Positions 1 to 7,966 of a DNA stretch of 64,000 bases are shown one piece after another. A program made the position numbers and the translations under genes. The DNA comes from Hellea sp039977295. GTDB lineage: Bacteria > Pseudomonadota > Alphaproteobacteria > Caulobacterales > Maricaulaceae. How positions within the stretch are numbered: the first letter of the stretch is position 1; every line of letters begins with the position of its first letter. Location: positions 62,001 to 126,000 of the forward strand of contig JBDWDN010000003.1 in assembly GCA_039977295.1 (NCBI GenBank), read 5' to 3'. A model generated the notes under the pieces. It did not search any database and was not told the DNA's origin. It saw nothing but the letters and a program-made list of their open reading frames with translations.

Positions 1-1084
1 TAAAAATTTCTTCCATCCGCGCGGCGTCACACACATCCCCCAAATGCACGCCCCACTCCGTTGCATTATCATCGGGTAATAGATCGAATAAGAGCTGATC
101 TAATTTATAGAGATTAAATTCGGAGTTATCGACAAGCACCATTTTGCTGGGCGACAGGGCAGAAATTTGCCGTGACAATTCAGATCCAATAGATCCGCCT
201 GCCCCGGTTATCATCACGCGGCGGCCTTTTACCATGCGCATAACGGGGCCAATATCGAGCGCGCGCGCTTCGCGGCCAATAAGGTCAGCCGCTTCAAAGG
301 GCGACAAAGTTTCGCCGGGGTTACGCGCGATTCGCGCAAGCGGCGCGCCGATTTCAGAGGCCGTTTTGACAAGTTGGTAAGCTTGGGCGCGATCAGGGGT
401 CACATCCGTTGCAATCAGCATCGGCTTGTTCTCTCGGTCGATTCCCAGCCGTGCATAAACTTTGGGAAGTGTTTTTAAATTGCCTATCACAGGGACGCCG
501 CGAATAGAGCGCCCTTGATAGCTGTCATCCGTATCAATCAATCCACGAATATTATATCCTGGACCGCCATCCTTACGGTAACTATCCCTAAGATAGGTAT
601 AAAGCGAGGCGCCCGTTCCAATCAAAACTGCGTCTTTGCGCTTACCGCCCCGGCTCTGAAACAATCCGCGAATATCACCATTGCGAACAAGCATAACGCT
701 GAGGCGGCTCACGGAGAGCAATACAAAAAACAGAGCGCCTGCGATTAAAGGCGCCGAGCGGGGGAAATGCTCTGCGCGGTTCACGAAGAGAAATAATATT
801 AGAGGCGTTAGCACAGCGGCTAAAAATACACCTTCGAGAAGTTTTCGAATATCCGAGATAGAGGTGAACCGCCAAATCGCGCGGTGCACGCCGATAAACA
901 TCCATATTCCCGCAACAAGGCCCATCATGATAAGACCCGCATTTTCATCGACATTATTGGGAATAGGCTTATTCAAAAAATCATAGCGCCATTGAATAGC
1001 GCCATACATACATAGCCCGCCCAAGACGGCGTCAAATATGATAACCAACGCCTTGGTTATCCAGGGGAGACGCATGAAACTCAT
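1..1084 (-). CDS. Nucleotide-sugar 4,6-dehydratase/epimerase, PglF/WbpM/FlaA1 type (3' end cut off)
   Basis: The gene runs off the left edge; about 361 codons are visible from ATG at 1084, of a family that usually has 600-660 residues. The N-terminus holds about four hydrophobic segments, followed by a first Rossmann-like domain (VLIGTGASLYTYL) and then the start of the catalytic dehydratase domain with the glycine-rich NAD(P) motif ITGAGGSIGSEL near residue 290. Members of this family convert UDP-GlcNAc or related UDP-sugars to 4-keto-6-deoxy intermediates at the inner membrane for capsule, O-antigen or glycoprotein sugars. The start codon overlaps the stop of the upstream heparinase-like gene (ATGA), so the two are translationally coupled. 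The catalytic Tyr/Met-x3-Lys lies outside the window, so substrate and activity cannot be judged. Confidence 0.88.
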   Translation of the reverse strand, partial: MSFMRLPWITKALVIIFDAVLGGLCMYGAIQWRYDFLNKPIPNNVDENAGLIMMGLVAGIWMFIGVHRAIWRFTSISDIRKLLEGVFLAAVLTPLILFLFVNRAEHFPRSAPLIAGALFFVLLSVSRLSVMLVRNGDIRGLFQSRGGKRKDAVLIGTGASLYTYLRDSYRKDGGPGYNIRGLIDTDDSYQGRSIRGVPVIGNLKTLPKVYARLGIDRENKPMLIATDVTPDRAQAYQLVKTASEIGAPLARIARNPGETLSPFEAADLIGREARALDIGPVMRMVKGRRVMITGAGGSIGSELSRQISALSPSKMVLVDNSEFNLYKLDQLLFDLLPDDNATEWGVHLGDVCDAARMEEIF

Positions 1085-2817
1085 TTGCGAGCCTCAAGTT
1101 TTCTGAAGGACCAACGTACGCGGTTACTACGGGTCTCGCCGTCACTGTCGCAAAATGCGCTTCCGGAGATTACGATTTGTTGGCATTTAACAGGTTTATT
1201 TCCCTCGCCGAGATAAACCGACCCTTCTAGCGTTAAAGGTCCGCCATCTGTGCGGAAACGCCACCCTGCTTTGCCGCCTTGAACAAGCAAGGCGCTTTGT
1301 TGATCTTGAGACAGACTAACCCGTACATCAGGATGGAAATGAAACCGTATTTGAAACGGCTTTTCTGCATTGCTAAGCGGCACAGCGCCGAGCGGCACAA
1401 AGAGACTATCCTCGCCTCGAATATCATCGCCGTCGATTGACATGTAAAACCGGCGGCGATGCGAAAGACCTGTTTCTTCGCGGTAACCATCATGCGAAGA
1501 TTCGAGCCAAGTACCTGATACTTGTTCCTTGCGCGTCGCGCTGACAGGGCCAGCTTCAATAGCGACGACGTCGCCGAGGCGTTTGGAGCCCCAGCCCTCT
1601 TTGAGCAGGCGTCCCGCAGACCGGTCATCAAAAACTAATGTGCTATGCGCGGCCGTTGCGCGAACAGCGCGGCGGAAACTCTGCGGTTGTCCCTCATTCC
1701 ATCCGCAATTAACAACGAGGCGACCTAAGGCTGTAGAGAGTTCAAAAGCTAAGGGCGCGAGATGAGCATTTTCGTCAAAGGGACGCGGCGTTGTCTTGCC
1801 TGTATCAATCATCAACACAGTGCCTTCAGCCTCTATGCGTTGATAGCCCGTATGGGGGCAATAACCGAATGATTTAGCCGTAGTTTTAGGCGCGGCTTTC
1901 ATAATCGCTTTTAGGCGTGCAGCGGTGCCTTCTCCGCTACCATTGAAACTCACGAGCTTTCCGTCGCCAGCCGTGAAAAATGGAATAACGGGGGCTAGGC
2001 GGTCAATAGCGCGGCTCATGGCGCGCGAGCCTTCTACGCCGCGGGTTTGCAGCAAACTATCAAGGGTTAGTAATATTTCGAGCGCGTCTAGCGTTTGCCC
2101 CGGCGAGCGCGAGACGTGCCCGCCATCGGGAAGTATTTGCGCGTCAATTTCATCATCAAGCCAATCAAGCCCGCGTCCTAAAAAACCATCTGATTTCTCT
2201 TTGAGACGCGCGCCGCCCATCGCTAAAACAGCCGCCGCCTTAAGGCGAGGCAGTCCAGGAGACGTGCGGCGGTAAACGCGGCGCAGCCGTTTAAGCTGCC
2301 GCACAACAGAACTGCGGCGTATTTGAGCATCATCAGACAGGTTATCACCCGTGAGCAGAGGCGACCAAACGGCTAGCCAATGATAGAGCCTATCGGTTAA
2401 AACATCTGGCGCCCAAGAAAATAGGTTCCATTTTCCGTAAACAGCGATCCATTTATCGACGAGACTGCGCGCGCGGATAGCAGAGTTTTTATCTTTGGAA
2501 ATAGCCAAATCATTTAGCCAATGAAAGCCGTGAAGCCAGGTCGCGAAACGGGTCGAAGGCACAGCCACTGTCCAGGGATCACCTTGCGCGCCAACATCAA
2601 GCCTTTGCCCCGCATATTCGAAATGGCCTTTTAACATGGCCTCGGCGATTTTTTTCTCGCCATAAATAAATGATGGCCGGATATCATGAAAGACTGAAGG
2701 CTTACCGCCATTCAAATTTATGGCCCGCGCAGGCGCTCCTAAATCAACAGCCCATTGGCGATATTGGTAGGCGGCCCCCGCTTTTAAAAGCTGTGATAGC
2801 GGAATACGCCGCGACAT
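1081..2817 (-). CDS. Heparinase II/III-like polysaccharide lyase family protein
   Basis: A 578-residue protein with an alpha-helical N-terminal toroid rich in Trp (HGFHWLNDLA, WLAVWSPLL) and a beta-rich C-terminal half containing AAHSTLVFDDRSAGR, the hallmark of the heparinase II/III C-terminal domain. No signal peptide is evident, which is usual for the alphaproteobacterial branch of this family. Enzymes of the wider family cleave uronic-acid-containing polysaccharides, but this branch has no agreed substrate. It sits 20 bp downstream of rpe and overlaps the downstream sugar dehydratase by four bases, so all three are probably co-transcribed. In many alphaproteobacteria the same gene lies between rsmB/rpe and purH; here a polysaccharide gene stands in the purH position. 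Family assignment is firm, substrate unknown. Confidence 0.85.
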   Translation of the reverse strand: MSRRIPLSQLLKAGAAYQYRQWAVDLGAPARAINLNGGKPSVFHDIRPSFIYGEKKIAEAMLKGHFEYAGQRLDVGAQGDPWTVAVPSTRFATWLHGFHWLNDLAISKDKNSAIRARSLVDKWIAVYGKWNLFSWAPDVLTDRLYHWLAVWSPLLTGDNLSDDAQIRRSSVVRQLKRLRRVYRRTSPGLPRLKAAAVLAMGGARLKEKSDGFLGRGLDWLDDEIDAQILPDGGHVSRSPGQTLDALEILLTLDSLLQTRGVEGSRAMSRAIDRLAPVIPFFTAGDGKLVSFNGSGEGTAARLKAIMKAAPKTTAKSFGYCPHTGYQRIEAEGTVLMIDTGKTTPRPFDENAHLAPLAFELSTALGRLVVNCGWNEGQPQSFRRAVRATAAHSTLVFDDRSAGRLLKEGWGSKRLGDVVAIEAGPVSATRKEQVSGTWLESSHDGYREETGLSHRRRFYMSIDGDDIRGEDSLFVPLGAVPLSNAEKPFQIRFHFHPDVRVSLSQDQQSALLVQGGKAGWRFRTDGGPLTLEGSVYLGEGNKPVKCQQIVISGSAFCDSDGETRSNRVRWSFRKLEARK

Positions 2818-2837
2818 GAGAACGTCCGCGCCTTCGT

Positions 2838-3530
2838 CTACGCGGCGTTGGACGCAGCTTTGGGCTGACGTCTCAAGGCGGAAATATTTTCTGTATAGCT
2901 CCCTGCGCCTTTAAAGACAGCAGAGCCAGCGACGAGCGCCGTTGCGCCGGCCTCAATACATTGCTGAGAGGTTACAGGGTTCACGCCGCCGTCAACTTCC
3001 AGAATAATATCGCGGCCACTGGCTTTAATTTTATCCGCTAAAACACGAATTTTATCGAGCTGTGAGGTGATGAAGCTTTGTCCGCCAAATCCAGGATTTA
3101 CACTCATGACCAAAATTAAATCCAGCTGATCGATAACAGGGTCAACGACATCAGCATGAGTTCCAGGGTTTAAAACTAATCCCGCCTTCGCGCCGCCGGC
3201 TTTAATGGCTTGCAGGGTGCGGTGTAGATGCGGCCCTGCATCGGGATGGACGCTGACGTAATCTGCGCCCGCATCAATGAAGGCCTGAATAAGCGGATCG
3301 GCCGGCGCAATCATTAAATGCACATCGAAAGGCTTTTGCGTGTGCGGCTTGAGGGCTTTGACAACCATCGGCCCAATCGTCAGATTGGGCACATAATGGC
3401 CATCCATGACGTCAATATGGATCATATCAGCTCCGGCCGCATCAATAGCGCGAATTTCGGCGCCCAAATCAGCGAAATCGGCGGAGAGAATGGAGGGGGA
3501 TATAAGAATTTTATCTGTCATATGTCCCAT
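2838..3530 (-). CDS. rpe: Ribulose-phosphate 3-epimerase
   Basis: A cytosolic TIM-barrel enzyme that interconverts D-ribulose 5-phosphate and D-xylulose 5-phosphate in the pentose phosphate pathway. Family motifs are all present: SPSILSADFADLG at the start, the metal and catalytic segment HIDVMDGHYVPN, DVHLMI, the phosphate-binding MSVNPGFGGQ, and EVDGGVN with the second catalytic Asp. The length (230 aa) is normal. The start could be three codons later at MTDKIL (3521); neither has a strong Shine-Dalgarno. It is the first gene of a run with the heparinase-like and dehydratase genes. Confidence 0.96.
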   Translation of the reverse strand: MGHMTDKILISPSILSADFADLGAEIRAIDAAGADMIHIDVMDGHYVPNLTIGPMVVKALKPHTQKPFDVHLMIAPADPLIQAFIDAGADYVSVHPDAGPHLHRTLQAIKAGGAKAGLVLNPGTHADVVDPVIDQLDLILVMSVNPGFGGQSFITSQLDKIRVLADKIKASGRDIILEVDGGVNPVTSQQCIEAGATALVAGSAVFKGAGSYTENISALRRQPKAASNAA

Positions 3531-3597
3531 TATCAGCGACTTAGCCTTCGCGCAAGCGGAGTCACCTCCGAGGCGAGAGCTAGCGGCGCCTACGTAT

Positions 3598-3630
3598 AAA
3601 AAAACCCGCCACGGCTTGAACCGGGGCGGG
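3598..3630 (-). terminator. Rho-independent terminator for the secreted Cys-repeat gene
   Basis: Read on the minus strand, a GC-rich hairpin (CCCGCC...GGCGGG arms with an inner CCG/CGG pair) at 3605-3630 is followed by seven T. It begins about 20 bp after the stop codon of the gene at 3651-4499 and upstream of rpe. Confidence 0.85.
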
Positions 3631-3650
3631 CTTCGTTCGAAAGCTTAGAC

Positions 3651-4499
3651 TTACTTGCGGATTGGCAGGTAATCTGTTGCAGCATATGAGCCATCTGACG
3701 TGTAGCCATATGACGAGCTTGTCGTAGACGACGTTGTGGCGTCGCCTGTGTAAATCTCTACTGAACTTCCTGTATAAGAAGCCGAAGATCCGCCTTCCAT
3801 ACATGTTCCGTCTGGCTGCGCTGTTGTCCCAGCCGGGCAATTCGCCGGGGCGGAGGACGCAGATGAATAGCTCGAAGAACTATAAGATGAAGAGCCAAAG
3901 CTGTCATATGTGTCCGGAAGAATTGGCGCTGAGTAAGATGAAGACCCGCCTTGCAAACACGTACCATCTGATTGGGCTGTTGTTCCGGCAGGGCAATCAG
4001 CAGGCATAGACGTTGCTGATGAATATGAAGAAGATGAGTAGCTTGAGCTGCCATAGCTTGCCGCAGGCTCTGAATATGTCGTTGAAGCACCATAACCAGT
4101 CTGCATACATGTGCCGTCAGGCTGTGCTGTTGTCCCAGCCGGGCAATTCGCCGGTGACTGAGCATATGACTGTGTTTGATAAGATTGCTGTGAATAGCTT
4201 TGCACAGGCGCTTGATACTGAACCGGAGCCGGCTGCGTGTAGACAGTCACTGGCTGCTGCGCACATGTGCCCATTTGAGCGCAATTCACATAGACAGGCG
4301 CTGGGGCTGTGTGGCCATAACGTGTAGAGGTGTGAGCTTGCGGAGCAGGCGCAACGCAGGCTTGGCCGCAATTTCGGCCGCTTTCATAGTCAGCCACATT
4401 TCCGTAGCGAGATTGTGCATTAGCGCTTGCCGCGATCGACATGGCTGCGAAAGTCATAGCAGCAACAGCGCTACCTTTTAAAATTGTGTTCGTGCTCAT
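3651..4499 (-). CDS. Secreted Ser/Tyr-rich protein with three Cys-containing repeats
   Basis: A 282-residue protein of unknown function. A typical Sec signal peptide (about residues 1-28, ending SIAASANAQS) is followed by Pro/Gln/Tyr-rich sequence. Three near-identical units of the form CPAGTTAQPDGTCM then occur, separated by linkers rich in Ser and Tyr (for example SSSYSSSSYSSA). Each unit has two Cys about 12 residues apart; another CGQACV pair lies near residue 45. The layout suggests an extracellular or periplasmic, possibly disulfide-stabilised, low-complexity protein. A clean Shine-Dalgarno (GGGAGG, five bases before ATG) supports the start, and the gene is monocistronic, ending at a strong terminator. 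I do not recognise a named family. Confidence 0.8.
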   Translation of the reverse strand: MSTNTILKGSAVAAMTFAAMSIAASANAQSRYGNVADYESGRNCGQACVAPAPQAHTSTRYGHTAPAPVYVNCAQMGTCAQQPVTVYTQPAPVQYQAPVQSYSQQSYQTQSYAQSPANCPAGTTAQPDGTCMQTGYGASTTYSEPAASYGSSSYSSSSYSSATSMPADCPAGTTAQSDGTCLQGGSSSYSAPILPDTYDSFGSSSYSSSSYSSASSAPANCPAGTTAQPDGTCMEGGSSASYTGSSVEIYTGDATTSSTTSSSYGYTSDGSYAATDYLPIRK

Positions 4500-4584
4500 A
4501 GGAGCCTCCCATTTTGAAACATCACAAAGCTCATTTGCAAAACTTAGACCAAAACAAGGTTAATGGAGCCTTACTTTTGTATCT

Positions 4585-5934
4585 TTATTTTTCGCGCTCA
4601 AGCCGAGCGATAAAAAATCCGTCCATCCCCCCCTTATCCTCCAGATAATACGGTAGGGACCTTAGGCTTCCACCCGAGAAAGCCTCCTCAGGCAAATCCA
4701 AGCCCTCAGCCTTTAAAATCGGAATAAGGCGAAAATCTGGCACATTCTGTAAAAATGTGTCAATGCGCGGGCGGCCTTCTTTGGGCATAAGCGAACAGGT
4801 ACAGTAAATAAGTGTCCCGCCGGGGCGCACAAATGCGGCGGCTTTCGCTAACAATTTGTCCTGCAGGCGCACTAAATTAGCGACGTCCTTTGGCGATCTA
4901 TTATAAAGAACGTCTGGATGACGGCGAAATGTACCTGTTGCGGAACAGGGCGCGTCAAGTAGCACAATATCAAAGTCAGTCGTCTCGGGCTCCCACTCTA
5001 GCGCGTCCGCGCAAATAATATCAGCCGTTAGCTTTGTGCGGTCTAGGTTTTGCTTCACGCGCTCAAGACGTGTTTCAGATTTATCCAGCGCCGTAACAAT
5101 CGCGCCCCGCGCGGCCAATTGCATGGTTTTTCCGCCCGGCGCGGCGCACATATCCAGCACGCGTAGACCTTTTACATCACCTAATAATTGCACGGGCAAG
5201 GTCGCCGCAACATCCTGGGCCCACCACTCTCCGTCACTAAAACCGTCCAAGGCTGGCACATCGCCGATTTTATTCATACGCACAGAACTCGCGCCGATAG
5301 CCTCGCCGCCCAGTTTTTCAGCCCATCCCGCAGCATCTGATTTTACGGAGAGATCAAGAACAGGATCTTTTAAAAGCTGAGCTGAAAACTTACGACCAGC
5401 CTGACGCCCATAGGCGCGTTCCCATTCACCCCGCATCCAGCCTGGTAAATTGACTTTTGGCGGTTGCGATCCTGCAAGCCGAGGCCCTTGATCGACAATC
5501 TTGCGCAGCACGGCATTTGCCATATTGGCGAAACCTTTGGAGGAGCCGCGGGATTTTAACATAGCAACAGTCTCGCCCACGGCGGCGTGAGCAGGCGTTC
5601 CAAGATAAAGAATTTGGGCGGACGCCGTTTGCAGCGCCGCATAAACGAATTTTGTTGGCCGCTCACGCACAAAGGGTTTCAGCGCGGCATCAATTTGCCC
5701 CAATCTGCGGAATGTTGTTGCCGCAATAAGGCGCACAAAAGCACGATCACGACTTTCTAAGGTGCGATAACTGGGCTGCCCCGCAAGGACTTGCTCTAAG
5801 GGTTGATGATTTTCCATAACCTCTTTAACCGCGAAAGCCGCTAAGCGCCGCGAGGTTAAAGAGCTGTTATCACGTTGATGAGGCAGATCATCGTCGGTTT
5901 TATCTGTTATTCTATCTGATGTTTTATGTGGCAT
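4585..5934 (-). CDS. rsmB: 16S rRNA (cytosine-967-C5)-methyltransferase RsmB
   Basis: A 449-residue RNA methyltransferase with an N-terminal NusB-like RNA-binding domain (about residues 28-160) and a C-terminal Rossmann domain. SAM-binding motif DMCAAPGGKTMQLAA, the motif IV Cys DAPCSATGTFRRHP and the catalytic motif VI Cys YCTCSLMPKEG are all visible; the two Cys are the pair that defines m5C RNA methyltransferases. It modifies C967 of 16S rRNA. The N-terminal extension (about 30 polar residues) is dispensable-looking, so a later start is possible. It is transcribed alone and diverges from the DUF1674 gene. Confidence 0.93.
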   Translation of the reverse strand: MPHKTSDRITDKTDDDLPHQRDNSSLTSRRLAAFAVKEVMENHQPLEQVLAGQPSYRTLESRDRAFVRLIAATTFRRLGQIDAALKPFVRERPTKFVYAALQTASAQILYLGTPAHAAVGETVAMLKSRGSSKGFANMANAVLRKIVDQGPRLAGSQPPKVNLPGWMRGEWERAYGRQAGRKFSAQLLKDPVLDLSVKSDAAGWAEKLGGEAIGASSVRMNKIGDVPALDGFSDGEWWAQDVAATLPVQLLGDVKGLRVLDMCAAPGGKTMQLAARGAIVTALDKSETRLERVKQNLDRTKLTADIICADALEWEPETTDFDIVLLDAPCSATGTFRRHPDVLYNRSPKDVANLVRLQDKLLAKAAAFVRPGGTLIYCTCSLMPKEGRPRIDTFLQNVPDFRLIPILKAEGLDLPEEAFSGGSLRSLPYYLEDKGGMDGFFIARLEREK

Positions 5935-6175
5935 GCCGCGCCCTACATCAAATTTTTGCGTCCGTCACGTCTTCTCACACAGAGCGAGAACAATATGTCT
6001 AGGGGGCCGCAAAACGCCGAACATGGTAAATAAACTCCGAACGCGCGTTTAATTAAATTCTAAGGCTCTTAGTGTATCACCTTGGCTCACAGGTAGCGGG
6101 CTCTTGCCCAAAGCTTTGTGAGGTCAGGTCTGTAACAGGTTTGACGAATTGCATCGGGATGTCTATTTCAAGCGT

Positions 6176-6376
6176 ATGAATAATATGCCTGAAAACACCG
6201 CTCCCAAAAAAAACCTAAGCCCTGCTGCAAAGCGAGCTTTGGAAGAAGCTGCTGCCCGCCGCAAGGCCCAAGCGGCGGAAGATGCTACTCGTCCCCCTGA
6301 GAAAGCCGGACCAAAAGGTGCGGAGCCCACTCGCTATGGTGATTGGGAACGCGGCGGGATTGCATATGACTTTTAG
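6176..6376 (+). CDS. DUF1674 protein, SDHAF4-like succinate dehydrogenase assembly factor
   Basis: A short (66 aa) protein with an Ala/Lys-rich helical N-terminus and the diagnostic C-terminus RYGDWERGGIAYDF, which matches the DUF1674/SDHAF4 signature (RYGDWE...DF). Eukaryotic SDHAF4 helps load FAD-containing SdhA into succinate dehydrogenase; the bacterial version is inferred to do the same. ATG at 6176 or 6185 (MPENTAP) are both possible starts; an upstream TTG at 6149 is less likely. In alphaproteobacteria this gene often lies beside rsmB, as here, although the commonly linked htpX is absent. Confidence 0.82.
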   Translation: MNNMPENTAPKKNLSPAAKRALEEAAARRKAQAAEDATRPPEKAGPKGAEPTRYGDWERGGIAYDF

Positions 6377-6482
6377 TCCCCCTGCCTAGTTCGCACATAA
6401 GAGTTTTGCTGGCCCTGACATCAGGGTGAGCGTGGTGGTATTTTATGGGCGACAAGCCCGAACAAAGGTGGGAGACGCTAAC

Positions 6483-7556
6483 ATGCGTATCAAATTTTCA
6501 GTATTGGCTGCGGTTAGCAGCTTAAGTTTAGCAGCATTAGCGACACCCGCATTTGCAGGTGGGTGCGGTAATGGCGCGCCAAATTGCAATGTCGGGGTTA
6601 ATGTTATTGCTCCAGCGCCAGCGCAATTCGGCCCTATGACCGTTAACACGAACCATCCAATGGGGCATCTGCGTCAAGTTAATTTCCAGCGCTCGCCCAA
6701 TGTTTCTATCACGCGCATTCACGGAATGGCCTCATCAGCAGACCTTTCTGATGCGCCTTCTGGATTTACGGGAGGATGCTTTCCAACCTCAACACATTAT
6801 TGCCGGTCAGATGCCGGAACGCCCGTAAATGTTCAGATGAACCCAACTCCGGTAAATGCTGGGCCCGTCATTGCGCCGCCTTATGTGCCCGCAGCGCCTG
6901 TCTATACAGCCCCCGCTCAGCCTTTGCGCACATTTGTCGGTCAGGGTTACGACCCGTCAAAATTCGCGCCGCGTCAATATGGCGACAACACATTCACGCC
7001 AGGTATCGCCCATGTTCCAACATCATATGTTGACCGCTCACCTGCAAACGCCCAGGCCGCGCTCAATTCAGGCCGCGCCGTTCAACAACCGCTCGCAAAT
7101 GGCGGCATGACACCTGCTTATGGCCAGACAATGCCGTTAATGAGCGGCATGGGAGGTTATTCAGCCCCAGCACAGCGTGTGGTAACCTTGCCGGACACTA
7201 TGGTGAACGGCATGGGAGGTTATTCAGCGCCTCGCATGGGCCCGATGATGGGCGCGCCTTCAATGCCCGTTCCTATGATGCCTGCACCCATGATGGGCGG
7301 CCGCGCGACAGCTCCTGTTCTTACACAAAATGGCACCTATGCTTCAAATGTCGGCGCTGATGGCACTTACTGGGAAAAGACCTCGGGCCCAACCATGTTC
7401 GGGGACACAATGGCAACACAAGTCATTTGCAAACGCAAATTACCGACGCAGGTTGTCAATCCTGTTGTCAACGTGCCTTACCCCGTTCCAACGGCGATCC
7501 CAACATGTGGCCCCGCGCCGCACGGCATGCACCAAGGCCATCGCTGGACTTATTAG
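6483..7556 (+). CDS. Secreted Met/Pro/Gly-rich protein of unknown function
   Basis: A 357-residue exported protein. ATG 6483 is chosen because GGGAGA lies eight to nine bases upstream and it begins a clean signal peptide (MRIKFSVLAAVSSL...TPAFAG). The mature part begins with a Cys-containing segment (GGCGNGAPNCN). It then becomes Pro/Ala/Met rich, with two copies of GMGGYSAP (near residues 220 and 242) and a run of MMG/PMM motifs. The C-terminus contains two Cys and a Gly/His/Pro-rich tail (HGMHQGHRWTY). No enzyme motif is visible. Size and composition resemble cell-surface or outer-membrane-associated structural proteins, but that is a guess. Confidence 0.75.
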   Translation: MRIKFSVLAAVSSLSLAALATPAFAGGCGNGAPNCNVGVNVIAPAPAQFGPMTVNTNHPMGHLRQVNFQRSPNVSITRIHGMASSADLSDAPSGFTGGCFPTSTHYCRSDAGTPVNVQMNPTPVNAGPVIAPPYVPAAPVYTAPAQPLRTFVGQGYDPSKFAPRQYGDNTFTPGIAHVPTSYVDRSPANAQAALNSGRAVQQPLANGGMTPAYGQTMPLMSGMGGYSAPAQRVVTLPDTMVNGMGGYSAPRMGPMMGAPSMPVPMMPAPMMGGRATAPVLTQNGTYASNVGADGTYWEKTSGPTMFGDTMATQVICKRKLPTQVVNPVVNVPYPVPTAIPTCGPAPHGMHQGHRWTY

Positions 7557-7694
7557 GTATAATTTTGTGTTCTCTAAATCTATAAGACTTCAAAAAATGG
7601 GCACCCTTCGCCCAATTTTTGAAACTATAGAAACACAATAATTTACCTATTAGCTATAACTAAAAATAGTCTTTTCTCGTGGGGAAGACTTTTG

Positions 7695-7730
7695 AAGCGG
7701 CTCTCATCGGGATGTGAGGGCCGCTTTTTT
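7695..7730 (+). terminator. Rho-independent terminator
   Basis: AGCGGC...GCCGCT arms (7696-7701 with 7720-7725) enclose an 18-base loop that contains a weaker inner stem (CTCATC/GATGTGAG). They are followed by TTTTTT. It lies about 140 bp after the stop of the secreted protein gene. Confidence 0.75.
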
Positions 7731-7734
7731 GTAG

Positions 7735-7966
7735 GCGCAATTTGCATCCCCCAAAAAATAAAAGCTTCAAAAATCAAACACCCTTAGTTTGAATTTTGAA
7801 TCCGTCCATGCAAATTGCGTCAACGTGCGCACGGAATAATAAATATATAAGTAGCGCGCGCTTCGCGCACGTTGTTTGAATTTAATGTTGGAGGCTAAAA
7901 AATTGGCCTAACGCTGGCCATTTTTTCAAGCTTTTATTTTTAAGGTATGAAATTCAAACTAGGGTG
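7735..7966. repeat. Cluster of interleaved inverted repeats in the intergenic region
   Basis: This fills most of the roughly 400-base gap between the secreted protein and lysC. Perfect arms seen are: 12 bp at 7736-7747 with 7808-7819 (CGCAATTTGCAT); 10 bp at 7821-7830 with 7865-7874 (CAACGTGCGC); 14 bp at 7754-7767 with 7928-7941 (AAAAATAAAAGCTT). A near-perfect pair at 7779-7796 and 7950-7966 (CACCC(T)TAGTTTGAATTT) has its second copy overlapping the last codons of lysC. GTTTGAATTT also recurs directly at 7787 and 7874. No coding capacity is seen. It could be a decayed mobile or REP-like element, or a structured 3' region. Confidence 0.6.
7897..7926. terminator. Bidirectional hairpin, probable lysC terminator
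   Basis: A-rich flank, GGCC, seven-base loop, GGCC and a T6 tract make an intrinsic-terminator shape in both directions. On the minus strand it lies about 35 bp after the lysC stop codon. Confidence 0.65.

Noticed and set aside
4560..4574. CtrA-like site upstream of the secreted Cys-repeat gene
   Set aside because: On the minus strand it reads GTAA-N7-TTAACC, one mismatch from the consensus. It is too weak to call without conservation data.
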